From DATARH01 sp963789255 (GTDB taxonomy: Bacteria > Pseudomonadota > Alphaproteobacteria > ATCC43930 > CGMCC-115725): DNA of 64,000 nt. A program made the position numbers and the translations under genes. Positions within the stretch are counted from its first letter, which is position 1. Each line of letters starts with the position of its first letter. The notes beneath the pieces were generated by a model that searched no databases, was not told the origin of the DNA, and was given only the letters and a program-made list of their open reading frames with translations. This document shows positions 43,637 through 52,374 of this stretch, one piece after another. Where the stretch lies: NCBI GenBank assembly GCA_963789255.1, contig CAWBJW010000001.1:248001-312000 (forward strand), written 5' to 3'.

Positions 43637-44593
43637 TCACGCCCGCGCGGCGATGGTGTGCCGCTTCGGCAGCTTGACGTCCCAGGCGAGCCCCAACGCC
43701 TCAAGCGCTCGAATGAGCCAAAATCCCGGGTCGAGCTGATACCATTTGAGGCCGAACGCGGCCGAATAGGGGAAGGCATGGTGATTGTTGTGCCATCCCT
43801 CGCCCCAGGCGAGAGCGCCGAGCCAGGGCGAATTGCGGCTGTTGTCGGCAGGGGTGTCGAAGGCGCGCGAGCCGAACAGGTGAAGAAAGGAGTTTATCCC
43901 CGACATCGAATGTTCGACGACGAAGAGCCGAACCGCCCCACCCCACAGGAAACCGTCGATGAGGCCGCTCATCCCATGCCCAAATCCGGCGCCGATCGCC
44001 GCGGGCAGGACGAGCCCGAGCACGACCCACCCGTAATACAGCCGGTTGATCCTGACGAGGCCCGGCTCGGCCAGCAAATCGGGCACGTAATGCCGCGGGT
44101 TCGGGTAGTCGTGCCGCATCATCCAGGTCAAATGCGCGTGCAGCCAGCCGTGCAATCTGCCGGCCGGCGTGGCGCCGTGCAGGTTGGGCGAATGCGTGTC
44201 GCCGGCGGCATCGGAACATCGGTGATGGCGACGGTGGATCGATGCCCATGAAATCATCGGCCCGCGCGCCGCCATCGCACCGAGGATCATCAGCGCGGCG
44301 GCGACCGGCGCGGTCGTGGCGAACGAGCGGTGTGCGAACAGGCGGTGATAGCCGACCGTAAGCCCGAGCCCGGTCAGGAGCCACAGCGCCGCGAACAGCG
44401 CGACATCCTCGCCGCCGATCGGCTGGCGGACGAGGCGCGCGATCGCCACGAGCGTGCCGAGGAACGGCAGAACGTCGAACAGGATGAAGTGGCGCCGCTG
44501 CGCGCGATGCAGGTGGGGGCTGGAGATGACGGTTCGGTCGGGAGGGGGCACGAGAATTTCGCGTGGTGGATGACCCGGCTGCCGACGCAGCAT
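43637..44593 (-). CDS. Membrane fatty acid desaturase (delta-9 type)
   Basis: A 318-residue membrane di-iron enzyme. The three histidine boxes are intact: HRLFAH, HRRHH and HNNHH, with the SIHRRHHRCSDAAGDTHSP block of acyl-CoA/acyl-lipid delta-9 desaturases and four predicted membrane helices. It inserts a double bond into a C16/C18 acyl chain. The adjacent carrier protein suggests an acyl-ACP substrate. The first 25 residues are doubtful and a later start, such as the GTG near 44551, is possible. Confidence 0.9.
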   Translation of the reverse strand: MLRRQPGHPPREILVPPPDRTVISSPHLHRAQRRHFILFDVLPFLGTLVAIARLVRQPIGGEDVALFAALWLLTGLGLTVGYHRLFAHRSFATTAPVAAALMILGAMAARGPMISWASIHRRHHRCSDAAGDTHSPNLHGATPAGRLHGWLHAHLTWMMRHDYPNPRHYVPDLLAEPGLVRINRLYYGWVVLGLVLPAAIGAGFGHGMSGLIDGFLWGGAVRLFVVEHSMSGINSFLHLFGSRAFDTPADNSRNSPWLGALAWGEGWHNNHHAFPYSAAFGLKWYQLDPGFWLIRALEALGLAWDVKLPKRHTIAARA

Positions 44594-44652
44594 AACATGG
44601 AGTTGACGACGGTGTCGCGGCCTTGTGCCGGCCTTGCGCCGGGCACGGCCGC

Positions 44653-45888
44653 ATGAAACGATCGGTTCCGCGCCGGGAGAATCGCCAGAGGAGGGCCGGG
44701 GCCGTGCAGCAGAGCCATGACCGGATCCTGACCACCCATGTCGGCAGCCTGCCGCGCCCGCCCGACCTGCTCGCCTTTCTCGAGGCCCGGGAGCGCGGCG
44801 AGGAATTCGACCAAGAGGCGTTCGCTGCGCGGCTTGCCGATGCCGTCCGGGAGGTTGTCGCCAGGCAGGTCGCGGTCGGGATCGACAGCGTCTGCGACGG
44901 CGAACAGAGCAAGATCTCCTATGCCTTCTACGTCCGCCACCGCCTTTCCGGCATCGGCGCGGCGCCCGGCGGCGACCTCGACAAGCCGCCGCAGACCGGG
45001 GCGCACCGCGACATATCCGACCATCCCGACTATGCCGAGCGCCTGCACCGGGCGCGCGGCGGCACCTCGTGGTACGCCGCCGCCGCGGTGCCGTGCTGCA
45101 CCGGGCCGGTGACCTATAAGGACCGGCGGCCGCTCGAAATCGATCTCGCCAACCTCGCCGCAGCGTGCGCGGCAGCGCGGCCGGTCGAAGCCTTCATGAA
45201 CGCCGCCTCGCCCGGCGTCCTCACCAAATTCGTCCCCGATCGCTACTACCGCAACGAGGATTCCTATGTCGAAGCCCTGGCCGATGCGCTGACGGAGGAA
45301 TACGAGGCGATCCACCGGGCGGGCTTCATCCTGCAAATCGACGCGCCCGACCTCGGATCGGCCCGCCACAACCAGTACCAGCATCTCTCCGACGCGGAAT
45401 TCCTGCGCATCGCCGGGCGCAATGTCGCCGCGCTCAATCATGCCACCCGCAACATCCCGCCCGAGGCGATGCGGATGCATATCTGCTGGGGCAATTACGA
45501 GGGGCCGCACACCCACGACGTCCCGCTCGCCACGATGTTCGACACCTGCATGCGGGCGCGCCCGCAGGCGCTGCTGTTCGAGGCCGCCAATCCGCGCCAC
45601 GCCCATGAATGGGAGGACCTCAAGAGCGCGACGATCCCCGACGGCAAGATCCTGATGCCGGGCCTTATCGACTCGACGACCAATTTCGTCGAGCACCCGC
45701 GCCTCGTCGCGCAGCGGATCTGCCATTACGCCGATATCGTCGGGCGCGAGCGGGTCGTCGCCGGCACCGATTGCGGCTTTGCCACCTTCGCCGCGCAGCA
45801 GAACGCGGTCGCGCCCTCGATCGCCTGGGCCAAGCTCGCCGCCCTCGCCGAGGGCGCGCGGATCGCCTCGCGCCGGCTCTGGGGCTGA
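44653..45888 (+). CDS. Cobalamin-independent methionine synthase-like (MetE C-terminal family) protein
   Basis: A protein of about 411 residues from the UROD/MetE-like superfamily. It has THVGSLPRP at the N-terminus, Asp in QIDAPDLG, the zinc-ligand HICWGNYEGPH motif, and a terminal VVAGTDCGFATFA with the Cys ligand. Relatives include epoxyalkane:coenzyme M transferases and short MetE paralogues that transfer methyl or alkyl groups to thiols. The substrate is unknown. An alternative start is the GTG at 44704. Confidence 0.83.
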   Translation: MKRSVPRRENRQRRAGAVQQSHDRILTTHVGSLPRPPDLLAFLEARERGEEFDQEAFAARLADAVREVVARQVAVGIDSVCDGEQSKISYAFYVRHRLSGIGAAPGGDLDKPPQTGAHRDISDHPDYAERLHRARGGTSWYAAAAVPCCTGPVTYKDRRPLEIDLANLAAACAAARPVEAFMNAASPGVLTKFVPDRYYRNEDSYVEALADALTEEYEAIHRAGFILQIDAPDLGSARHNQYQHLSDAEFLRIAGRNVAALNHATRNIPPEAMRMHICWGNYEGPHTHDVPLATMFDTCMRARPQALLFEAANPRHAHEWEDLKSATIPDGKILMPGLIDSTTNFVEHPRLVAQRICHYADIVGRERVVAGTDCGFATFAAQQNAVAPSIAWAKLAALAEGARIASRRLWG

Positions 45889-45953
45889 GCGAGCCCCACG
45901 CGCCGGCAACCGCCAATGAACGCTGCGTTGCTGACGGTTCCAAAGGGCAGCGC

Positions 45954-46043
45954 TGGCGGAGGGAGCGGGATTCGAACCCGCGATGGAGTTGCCCCCATAC
46001 ACGCTCTCCAGGCGTGCGCCTTCAACCGCTCGGCCACCCCTCC
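45954..46043 (-). tRNA. tRNA-Ser (GGA anticodon)
   Basis: The minus strand folds as a serine tRNA with a long variable arm. The 7-bp acceptor begins GGAGGGG and ends TCCCTCC plus discriminator G. The anticodon stem CACGC/GCGTG encloses loop CTGGAGA (anticodon GGA), and the T arm has GGTTCGAATCC. The 3' CCA is encoded (45954-45956). Confidence 0.96.
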
Positions 46044-46203
46044 GCGCCGCCCTCGTCGCCGCGGCGGGCGGCGGAGACTAGCGAAGCGCCCACCGGCATG
46101 CAACGCGGCCTCGGCGGGTTGGTGCGGGTTGCTCGGTCGCCTGCCTAGCGCTTGACGCCGCAGCGGCCTAAACTTCCGCGCGACAAGGGAGACGGGCCGG
46201 GAG

Positions 46204-47736
46204 ATGGTCGCGCGGGTTCGCACCGTGGCGTTTCACGGGGTCGAGGTCATCGATGTCGAGACCCAGGTGACGATCGCCTCGGGGCTGCCGGCGTTCACTG
46301 TCGTCGGCCTGCCGGACAAGGCGGTCGCCGAGTTGCGCGAGCGGGTGCGCGCGGCGCTGACGGCGCTTGGCCTCGCCTTGCCGCCGCGCCGCATCACGGT
46401 CAACCTGGCGCCGGCCGACGTGTTGAAGGAAGGCAGCCATTTCGACCTGCCGATCGCGCTCGGGCTCCTCGCGGAGATGGGGGTGCTGCCGCAGGACGAG
46501 CTTCTCGGCTACACCGCCTTGGGCGAGGTGTCGCTCGACGGTTCGCTGACCAGCGTCGCCGGGGTATTGCTCGCCGCGCTCGCCGCCGCTGCGCAGGGCA
46601 GCGGCATCATCTGTCCCGCCGACTGCGGCGGCGAAGCGGCCTGGGCGGGCGAGGTCGAGATCATCGCGGCGCCGAGCCTCCTCGCCATCGTCAACCATTT
46701 CAAGGGGACCCAGCTGTTGCCGCCGCCCGAGGCGAAGCTGGCGCCGTCGCGCGCCGCCATGCTCGATCTGAAGGACGTGAAGGGCCAGGAGAGCGCCAAG
46801 CGGGCGCTCGAAATCGCCGCCTCGGGCGGGCACAATTTGCTGATGGTCGGCCCGCCCGGCTCGGGCAAGTCGATGCTGGCGGCGCGGCTCCCCGGCATAT
46901 TGCCGCCGCTCGAACCGAAGGAGGCGCTCGAACTGGGGATGATCCAGTCGGTCGCCGGCGGCTTGCGCGGCGGCGGCCTGCTGCGCGAGCGGCCGTTCCG
47001 CGACCCGCATCATTCGGCCTCATTGCCGGCCCTGGTCGGCGGCGGGCTGCGCACCCGCCCGGGCGAGATCAGCCTGGCGCATCAGGGGGTGCTGTTTCTC
47101 GACGAGCTTCCCGAATTCGCCCGCGCCGCGCTCGAGGCGTTGCGCCAGCCGCTCGAAACCGGAAGGGTCAGCGTCGCCCGCGCCAACAGCCATGTCACCT
47201 ATCCGGCGCGGGTCCAGCTGGTCGCGGCGATGAACCCGTGCCGCTGCGGCTATCTCGCCGAGCCGGGGCGGGCCTGCGGCCGGGCGCCGCGCTGCGCGCA
47301 GGATTACCAGTCGCGCATCTCCGGTCCGCTGCTCGACCGCATCGACCTCTACATCGACGTGCCGGCCGTCGCGCCCGCCGACCTCGCCCTGCCGCCGCCG
47401 GCCGAAACCAGCGCCGCGATCGCCCGCCGCGTCGCCGCGGCGCGGGCGCGGCAGAGCCAGCGCTACGCCGCGCTCCCGCCCGAACGCCGTATCCGCACCA
47501 ATGCCGAAGCCGATGGCGCGCTGCTCGACGCGGTCGCGACGCCCGACCCGGCCGGCCTCGCCCTCCTGCAGCGGGCCGCCGAGCGGCTCAGGCTGTCGGC
47601 GCGCGGCTACCACCGGGTCTTGAAGGTCGCCCGCACCCTCGCCGATCTCGACGGCGCCGCCGGCGTCGCCCGCCGCCATATCGCCGAGGCGCTCTCCTAC
47701 CGCATGCCGCTCAACGTGTCGGAGGGCGCCTCCTGA
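46204..47736 (+). CDS. comM: YifB/ComM family Mg-chelatase-like AAA+ ATPase
   Basis: A 510-residue protein of the ComM family: an N-terminal Lon-like fold, then an AAA+ core with Walker A VGPPGSGKSML, Walker B VLFLDELPEF and the C-terminal chelatase-like domain. A zinc-like CRCGY segment (AMNPCRCGY) is typical. ComM is a hexameric helicase that aids branch migration during natural transformation in other bacteria. It runs alone after tRNA-Ser with good length agreement. Confidence 0.93.
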   Translation: MVARVRTVAFHGVEVIDVETQVTIASGLPAFTVVGLPDKAVAELRERVRAALTALGLALPPRRITVNLAPADVLKEGSHFDLPIALGLLAEMGVLPQDELLGYTALGEVSLDGSLTSVAGVLLAALAAAAQGSGIICPADCGGEAAWAGEVEIIAAPSLLAIVNHFKGTQLLPPPEAKLAPSRAAMLDLKDVKGQESAKRALEIAASGGHNLLMVGPPGSGKSMLAARLPGILPPLEPKEALELGMIQSVAGGLRGGGLLRERPFRDPHHSASLPALVGGGLRTRPGEISLAHQGVLFLDELPEFARAALEALRQPLETGRVSVARANSHVTYPARVQLVAAMNPCRCGYLAEPGRACGRAPRCAQDYQSRISGPLLDRIDLYIDVPAVAPADLALPPPAETSAAIARRVAAARARQSQRYAALPPERRIRTNAEADGALLDAVATPDPAGLALLQRAAERLRLSARGYHRVLKVARTLADLDGAAGVARRHIAEALSYRMPLNVSEGAS

Positions 47737-47808
47737 GCGGCAGCGGTGCATCCGAGGCTGCGGCTGTGATAGAACCATTGCCCGGCGGCTGAGAGCGGCG
47801 TGCGGTCA

Positions 47809-48177
47809 ATGGCCCATATTCTCGTCATCGATGACGATCCGGTGCTGCGGCGCGTCATCACGCTGGCCCTGGAGGGCGCCGGACATTCGGTGCTGCGCTG
47901 CGAGAACGGCCGCAAAGCGATCGAGCACCTCGCGCATGGGCCTGCCGATCTGCTGGTCACCGATGTCATCATGCCCGAGATGGACGGGGTCGAGACCGTG
48001 CGCGCGGCGCGCCGGCTCCGGCCGGAATTGCCGATCCTGGCGATTTCCGGCGGCGGGTCGGGCGATCCGGCCGATTACCTGGGCATCGCCAGGGTCTTCG
48101 GGGCGACCGCGGTTCTGGCGAAACCGTTCCGCCCGGCGGAACTCGTCGAGCTCGTCGCGAAATTGCTCGCGGCGTGA
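47809..48177 (+). CDS. Single-domain response regulator
   Basis: A 122-residue CheY-like receiver without output domain. The acidic pocket (ILVIDDDPVLRR), phosphorylation Asp in LLVTDVIMPEMDG, and Lys in VLAKPF are present. It likely relays a signal from a kinase located elsewhere, since none is adjacent. Start at the ATG encoding MAHILVIDDD; an ATG nine bases upstream is also possible. Confidence 0.9.
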   Translation: MAHILVIDDDPVLRRVITLALEGAGHSVLRCENGRKAIEHLAHGPADLLVTDVIMPEMDGVETVRAARRLRPELPILAISGGGSGDPADYLGIARVFGATAVLAKPFRPAELVELVAKLLAA

Positions 48178-48215
48178 GGTATTAGCCTCTGTCGCAGCAG
48201 CGGTAGCCCCTCGTA

Positions 48216-48494
48216 TCAGTGGTAATCGACAATCTCGACCTGTTCGGCGCCGCCGTCGCGCCACACGAAACAGAGGCGCCACTGATCGTTGATCCGGATG
48301 CTGTGCTGGCCTTGACGATCGCCTCTCAATGCTTCGAGCCGGTTGCCGGGCGGCGACCGCAGATCGATCAGCTGGGTCGCGGCGTCGAGCATGTCGAGCT
48401 TGCGGTGCGCCACACTGTCGATGGCCTGGAATGCAGGCACGGATTCGCCATTGAATAGCGCCTCGGTGCCTTTGTCTTTGAACGAACGGATCAT
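48216..48494 (-). CDS. higB: RelE/HigB-like toxin
   Basis: A 92-residue member of the RelE/HigB mRNA-interferase family: MIRSFKDKGTEALFNG, HRKLDMLDAATQLIDLRSPPGNRLEAL, and SIRINDQWRLCFVW. Such toxins cleave mRNA at the ribosome. HigB is normally encoded directly before its HigA antitoxin, but here no antitoxin follows; the only HigA-like gene is 0.8 kb upstream on the same strand. Confidence 0.9.
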   Translation of the reverse strand: MIRSFKDKGTEALFNGESVPAFQAIDSVAHRKLDMLDAATQLIDLRSPPGNRLEALRGDRQGQHSIRINDQWRLCFVWRDGGAEQVEIVDYH

Positions 48495-48546
48495 TGATGC
48501 TCCCCTTGAATTGCGGTCGCACCCGAATACCGGAGAATCAACGCAC

Positions 48547-49303
48547 CTAAGAGGAGGGGTTAGGTGGATAATGTGAGACCTGACCCAGCGTCTGAGCCAT
48601 CATCTTTAATCGCACGCGTAGTACCCCGGCCGCGTAGCAAGGGGGCATGCTATCTAGGCGAAGATTGCGGCAATCATTCAGTAGCCGGCGACAGCGTTGG
48701 GCAGCAATCCCATGCCCTCCGAGGTCCGCAGAAACGCTTTCGCACCATCCACGAACAGTCCGCGCCGTGATCTTACCGGAACCGCGATCCGGTCTGACGC
48801 CGATTCCCGCCAAATCGGCCGCCACGAGCTTTTCCGCCTCTGACCGAGAGCTCCACGAGCCCCGCCAACCGCGCAACGACGTATGCCGTCATCCCCTTAA
48901 ACTCATGCCGTAATACAGAAGCACGGTGTCGGCCACCCTTCGGAGTTCCGACAGGCTTTAGAATGGGTTCAACAATCCCCTCGTCGAGTGCCCAAAGCGC
49001 GCTTTCGAGTGCATGCAACGGCACACCTAAACCTTCAGTCTGCGCCGGTCGGAATAGCGACAGAAAGGCGATTACCGCGATCAGAGAGGCGTACGCCCCG
49101 CTGAGATGTTTCCCGCTGTTGAATTCCGACTGCGCTCGTTGGAGTTCAAGCCATAGGTAGCGCAGTCCCACGTTTAGGGTCGTCAGATTTTCAGCCTCAA
49201 CTAAGGCTGGAAGCGGGTCGCCTCTGAACACCTCCCACCAATCAGCGTCGGCCGCCGGCGGCTGCGAGGGGAGATGTTCTCCTTCGGTCGAATCTCGGTT
49301 CAC
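48547..49303 (-). pseudogene. Unknown protein with ITARTVRxWCE domain, one frameshift
   Basis: Translation starts with a GTG overlapping the higA stop by four bases, so it is coupled to the antitoxin. The N-terminal part (about 150 residues) has long helices, including LIAVIAFLSLF and EFKGMTAYVVARLAGL. A one-base skip at about 48844 leads into AEKLVAADLAGIGVRPDRGSG and ITARTVRGWCESVSADLG, a pattern I associate with alphaproteobacterial hypothetical proteins of mobile DNA. Corrected length is 251 residues. The function is unknown. Confidence 0.6.
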
Positions 49304-49599
49304 GCCGCCACCCGCGGACGGACATCGCGCTCGATTGCTGGGCCGTGCTTGGCGAGCGTCCGGGACAGGTCATAGGCCGATTGTAGGTTGAGCCAGAATT
49401 CGGGGGTTGTGCCGAAATAGCGGGCGAGGCGGATCGCGGTGTCGGCCGAGACGGCGCGCGGCTTCTCGGCGCGCAGAATGTCGCCGATCCGGGTCGCCGG
49501 GACGCGCAGTGCCAGCGCAAGGGCGTTGGCCGACAGGCCTAGCGGCGTCATGAATTCCTCGCGCAGAACCTCGCCGGGATGGGTGCGGACGCGGGCCAT
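49300..49599 (-). CDS. higA: HigA-like antitoxin
   Basis: A 99-residue XRE-type antitoxin. HPGEVLREEFMTPLGLSANALALALRVPATRIGDILRAEKPRAVSADTAIRLARYFGTTPEFWLNLQ is a textbook HigA N-terminus with its helix-turn-helix. HigA binds HigB and represses its own operon. Here the partner directly behind it is the unknown protein at 48547, with a HigB-like toxin further down. A TTGACA-like -35 (49627-49632, minus strand) lies upstream. Confidence 0.92.
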   Translation of the reverse strand: MARVRTHPGEVLREEFMTPLGLSANALALALRVPATRIGDILRAEKPRAVSADTAIRLARYFGTTPEFWLNLQSAYDLSRTLAKHGPAIERDVRPRVAA

Positions 49600-49812
49600 T
49601 TCTTAATCCTCGCTGGGAATCGGCAATGTCAACGAAGATCGCATAAACCAATGCCGGATATAAAATGCACCGCGTTATACGTCAACCCGGATGGGGTGAG
49701 AGGCCGCGCTTCAGGCGCCTGCAGGTCCGACCCCGCCGGGAAATCGCTTGCCGGAACCGGGGGCAATCGCCGACGATCACCAGAGGGGGCGTCCCGCTCC
49801 CGAGGCAAAACG

Positions 49813-50991
49813 ATGAGCCAATCCTATCTGCGCAGCGGCATCTTCCTGGCGCCGTTCCACAATCACGACGAAAACCCGACCCTGTCGATCGAGCGCGACC
49901 TCGAACTCCTGGAGCATCTCGACCGGCTCAATTATCACGAGGCGTGGATCGGCGAGCATCATTCGGGCGGGTTCGAATTGATCGCCTGCCCGGAAATGTT
50001 CATCGCCGCGGCGGCGCAACGCACCCGCCACATCCGGCTCGGCACCGGGGTCGTGTCGCTGCCCTATCACAACCCGTTCATGCTGGCCGACCGCATGGTC
50101 CTGCTCGACCACATGACGCGCGGCCGGGCGATGTTCGGGGTCGGCCCGGGCGCGCTGGTGCACGATGCCTTGAAGATCGGCATCGATCCCGGCGACCAGC
50201 GCGAGATGATGTACGAGAGTTTCGATGTCATCGTCCGGCTGCTCAACGGCGAGATCGTCAACCAGAAGACCGACTGGTTCAACCTGACCGACGCGCAACT
50301 GCAGTTGCGCCCCTACACCAAACCGACGATGGAACTGGCGGTCGCCGCGGCGCGCTCGCCGTCGGGGTCGTTCCTGTCGGGCAAATACGGCGTCGGCATG
50401 CTGTCGATCGGCGGCACCAGCCCCATGGCGATGGAGCGCCACACCGAAAATTGGGGGCTCTACGAGGAGACCGCGCGCGCCAACGGCCATGTGCCCGACC
50501 GCAAGAACTGGCGCGTTGTCGGCATGATGCACATCGCCGAGACGCGCGAGGAGGCGCGCAGGAACGTGCGGTTCGGGGTGCAGGCCTTCGCCAACTATTT
50601 CCGCGACGTGGCGACCTTCCCGATCATCCCCGCCGATGTGCCGGACCCGACCGACTGGCTGATCGAGAGCGGGACCGGCTGCATCGGCACCCCCGACGAC
50701 GCGATCGCCTATATCGAGCGGCTGGTCGCCGGCTCGGGCGGCTTTGGCGTCATTTGCGAACTGGCGCAGAACTGGGCCGATTGGGAGGCGACGAAGCGGC
50801 ATTACGAATTGATGGCGCGCTTTGTGCACCCGCATTTCCAGACAAGCCGCGACTTGCTGCGCGGCAGCTATGATTACGCGACCAGCCATCATGTCGACTT
50901 CACCGGCCAGGCCGCCGCCGCGATCGACAAGGAAATCGGCCGGCATGCCGCCCGCCGTGCCGCCGAGACAAAAAAAGAGGCCGCGGAGTAG
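49813..50991 (+). CDS. LLM class flavin-dependent oxidoreductase
   Basis: A 392-residue luciferase-like monooxygenase that uses reduced flavin and O2, or F420-type chemistry in some members. Family features: WIGEHHSGGFELIACPEMFIAAAAQRT, LGTGVVSLPYHNPFMLADRMVLLDHMTRGR and GVGPGALVHDA, with a C-terminal HYELMARFVHPHFQ. The start at 49813 is used though the frame is open from 49579. The substrate is unknown; limonene- and alkane-type monooxygenases are in the same family. Confidence 0.9.
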   Translation: MSQSYLRSGIFLAPFHNHDENPTLSIERDLELLEHLDRLNYHEAWIGEHHSGGFELIACPEMFIAAAAQRTRHIRLGTGVVSLPYHNPFMLADRMVLLDHMTRGRAMFGVGPGALVHDALKIGIDPGDQREMMYESFDVIVRLLNGEIVNQKTDWFNLTDAQLQLRPYTKPTMELAVAAARSPSGSFLSGKYGVGMLSIGGTSPMAMERHTENWGLYEETARANGHVPDRKNWRVVGMMHIAETREEARRNVRFGVQAFANYFRDVATFPIIPADVPDPTDWLIESGTGCIGTPDDAIAYIERLVAGSGGFGVICELAQNWADWEATKRHYELMARFVHPHFQTSRDLLRGSYDYATSHHVDFTGQAAAAIDKEIGRHAARRAAETKKEAAE

Positions 50992-51011
50992 GGGGCATCG
51001 AGGCAATCGGG

Positions 51012-51302
51012 ATGCAGAGCCAGAACCGGTTTTTCGACGACCTCGCGCGTGTCGCCTCGGGTGCGGCCGGGGCGATTTCCGGCGTGCGCGGCGAGATCGA
51101 GTCGCGGCTGCGCGACCAGCTCGAACGGGTGCTGGCCGGGATGGATCTGGTCAGCCGCGAGGAGTTCGAGGCGGTGAAGGCGATGGCGGCCAAGGCGCGC
51201 GAGGAGCAGGAGTTGCTGGCGCGCCGGATCGAAGTGCTCGAAGCGCGCCTCGCCGCCTTGGGGCAAGCCCCCGAGGGCGAGACCGGGCCCTCAACCGCCT
51301 GA
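51012..51302 (+). CDS. ubiK: Ubiquinone biosynthesis accessory factor
   Basis: A 96-residue member of the UbiK/YqiC (BMFP) family. It has an amphipathic N-terminus (NRFFDDLARVASGAAGAISGVRGEIE) and a coiled-coil C-terminus (SREEFEAVKAMAAKAREEQELLARRIEVLEARL). UbiK aids the ubiquinone biosynthesis complex. It lies next to a YbjN protein, and both precede proC in many alphaproteobacteria. Confidence 0.85.
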   Translation: MQSQNRFFDDLARVASGAAGAISGVRGEIESRLRDQLERVLAGMDLVSREEFEAVKAMAAKAREEQELLARRIEVLEARLAALGQAPEGETGPSTA

Positions 51303-51477
51303 GGGAAAATCGACGGGGAACGCTAAATCTAGTCTTGCCACGGCCGCCTCGCTTTGGCAGCGTAGCCGGGATCCGAATTTTTGCGTCCGCCTTCACACAA
51401 TCCGGAGGAGCGATAAGCTGCTGTATCGAAGCGACAGGTCCCGTAGCGTCTCGTCGAGTGGCCTCTAGGAGGGCGCG

Positions 51478-51984
51478 ATGACCTCTGTGTCAATGGTCGA
51501 AGTCACGTCTCACACCGGCAATCCGATCGACCTCGTCGAAGAAATCGTCGTCGCCAACGATTGGGCGCACGACCGGGCCAGCGAGGAGGAGATGATCGTC
51601 GAGATCTCCGGCCGCTGGTGCGATTACCGGATGTATTTTCTGTGGCAGGAGGAGCTGAGCGCCCTGCATTTCTCCTGCGGCTTCGATATGAAGGTGCCGA
51701 AGCGGCGGCGCGGGCCGCTCTACGAGCTGCTGGCGCTCGCCAACGAGCGGCTGTGGCTCGGCCATTTCGATCTCGCGGCGGGCGACACCTCGCCGGCGTT
51801 CCGCTACGCGATCCTGTTGCGCGGGATCGGGACGGCGAGTTCCGAGCAGGTCGAAGACCTCGTCGATATCGCGCTCTCGGAATGCGAACGCTTCTACCCG
51901 GCCTTCCAGCTGGTGATCTGGGGCGGCAAGACGCCCGAGGAGGCGATGGCGACGGCGATGATCGAGCCGATCGGCGAGGCCTGA
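51478..51984 (+). CDS. YbjN domain-containing protein
   Basis: A 168-residue YbjN family protein. Segments such as LVEEIVVANDWAHDRASEEEMIVEISGRW, YELLALANERLWLGHFDL, and SECERFYPAFQLVIWGGKTPEEAM are characteristic. The role is thought to be regulatory or chaperone-like (type III secretion chaperone fold). GGAGG lies upstream of the ATG. In relatives it is followed directly by proC; here 2.7 kb separates them. Confidence 0.87.
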   Translation: MTSVSMVEVTSHTGNPIDLVEEIVVANDWAHDRASEEEMIVEISGRWCDYRMYFLWQEELSALHFSCGFDMKVPKRRRGPLYELLALANERLWLGHFDLAAGDTSPAFRYAILLRGIGTASSEQVEDLVDIALSECERFYPAFQLVIWGGKTPEEAMATAMIEPIGEA

Positions 51985-52374
51985 TCGGCCGCGGCAGCAT
52001 CCTCCTCACGGTTCCCGGTCCCGTTCCGGCCGCCCCCTCAACCGGCCCGGCAGCCGCATGCGATTCCGCGTTCAGCGGGTTCCGCTCCCCGCAACGACGG
52101 CATTTGCCCCTAAGCGGCCATCACGGTTTGGCAGGTGCTGATTATCAATTCCGGTTGTCATCGTCTAGCTCGATAAGGAGCGTCCTCATCGCCAATGAAT
52201 CCGAGCCCTCGGGTATCTCCGAAGCAAGCTCTGGCCGTCCGCGAATATCGATGAAGCCATGGTTTTCCGCACGTCGTTGAACAAGGGAGGGTAGGGGACT
52301 GTTATACCCTCCTCATCCATCTCAAGGTTCGTCTCAAGCATGCCCGTCACAATTACTAAAGTTCATCGGTCGGC
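51985..52374. other. 390-base spacer at the edge of the TcmP module
   Basis: The GC content drops relative to ybjN. On the minus strand a short frame from the ATG at 52341 gives about 50 residues (MLETNLEMDEEGITVPYPPL), and another frame encodes GFIDIRGRPELASEIPEGSD before a stop near 52155. They may be one small gene with a frame break or remnants. No tRNA, integrase or direct repeat was found. Confidence 0.35.
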
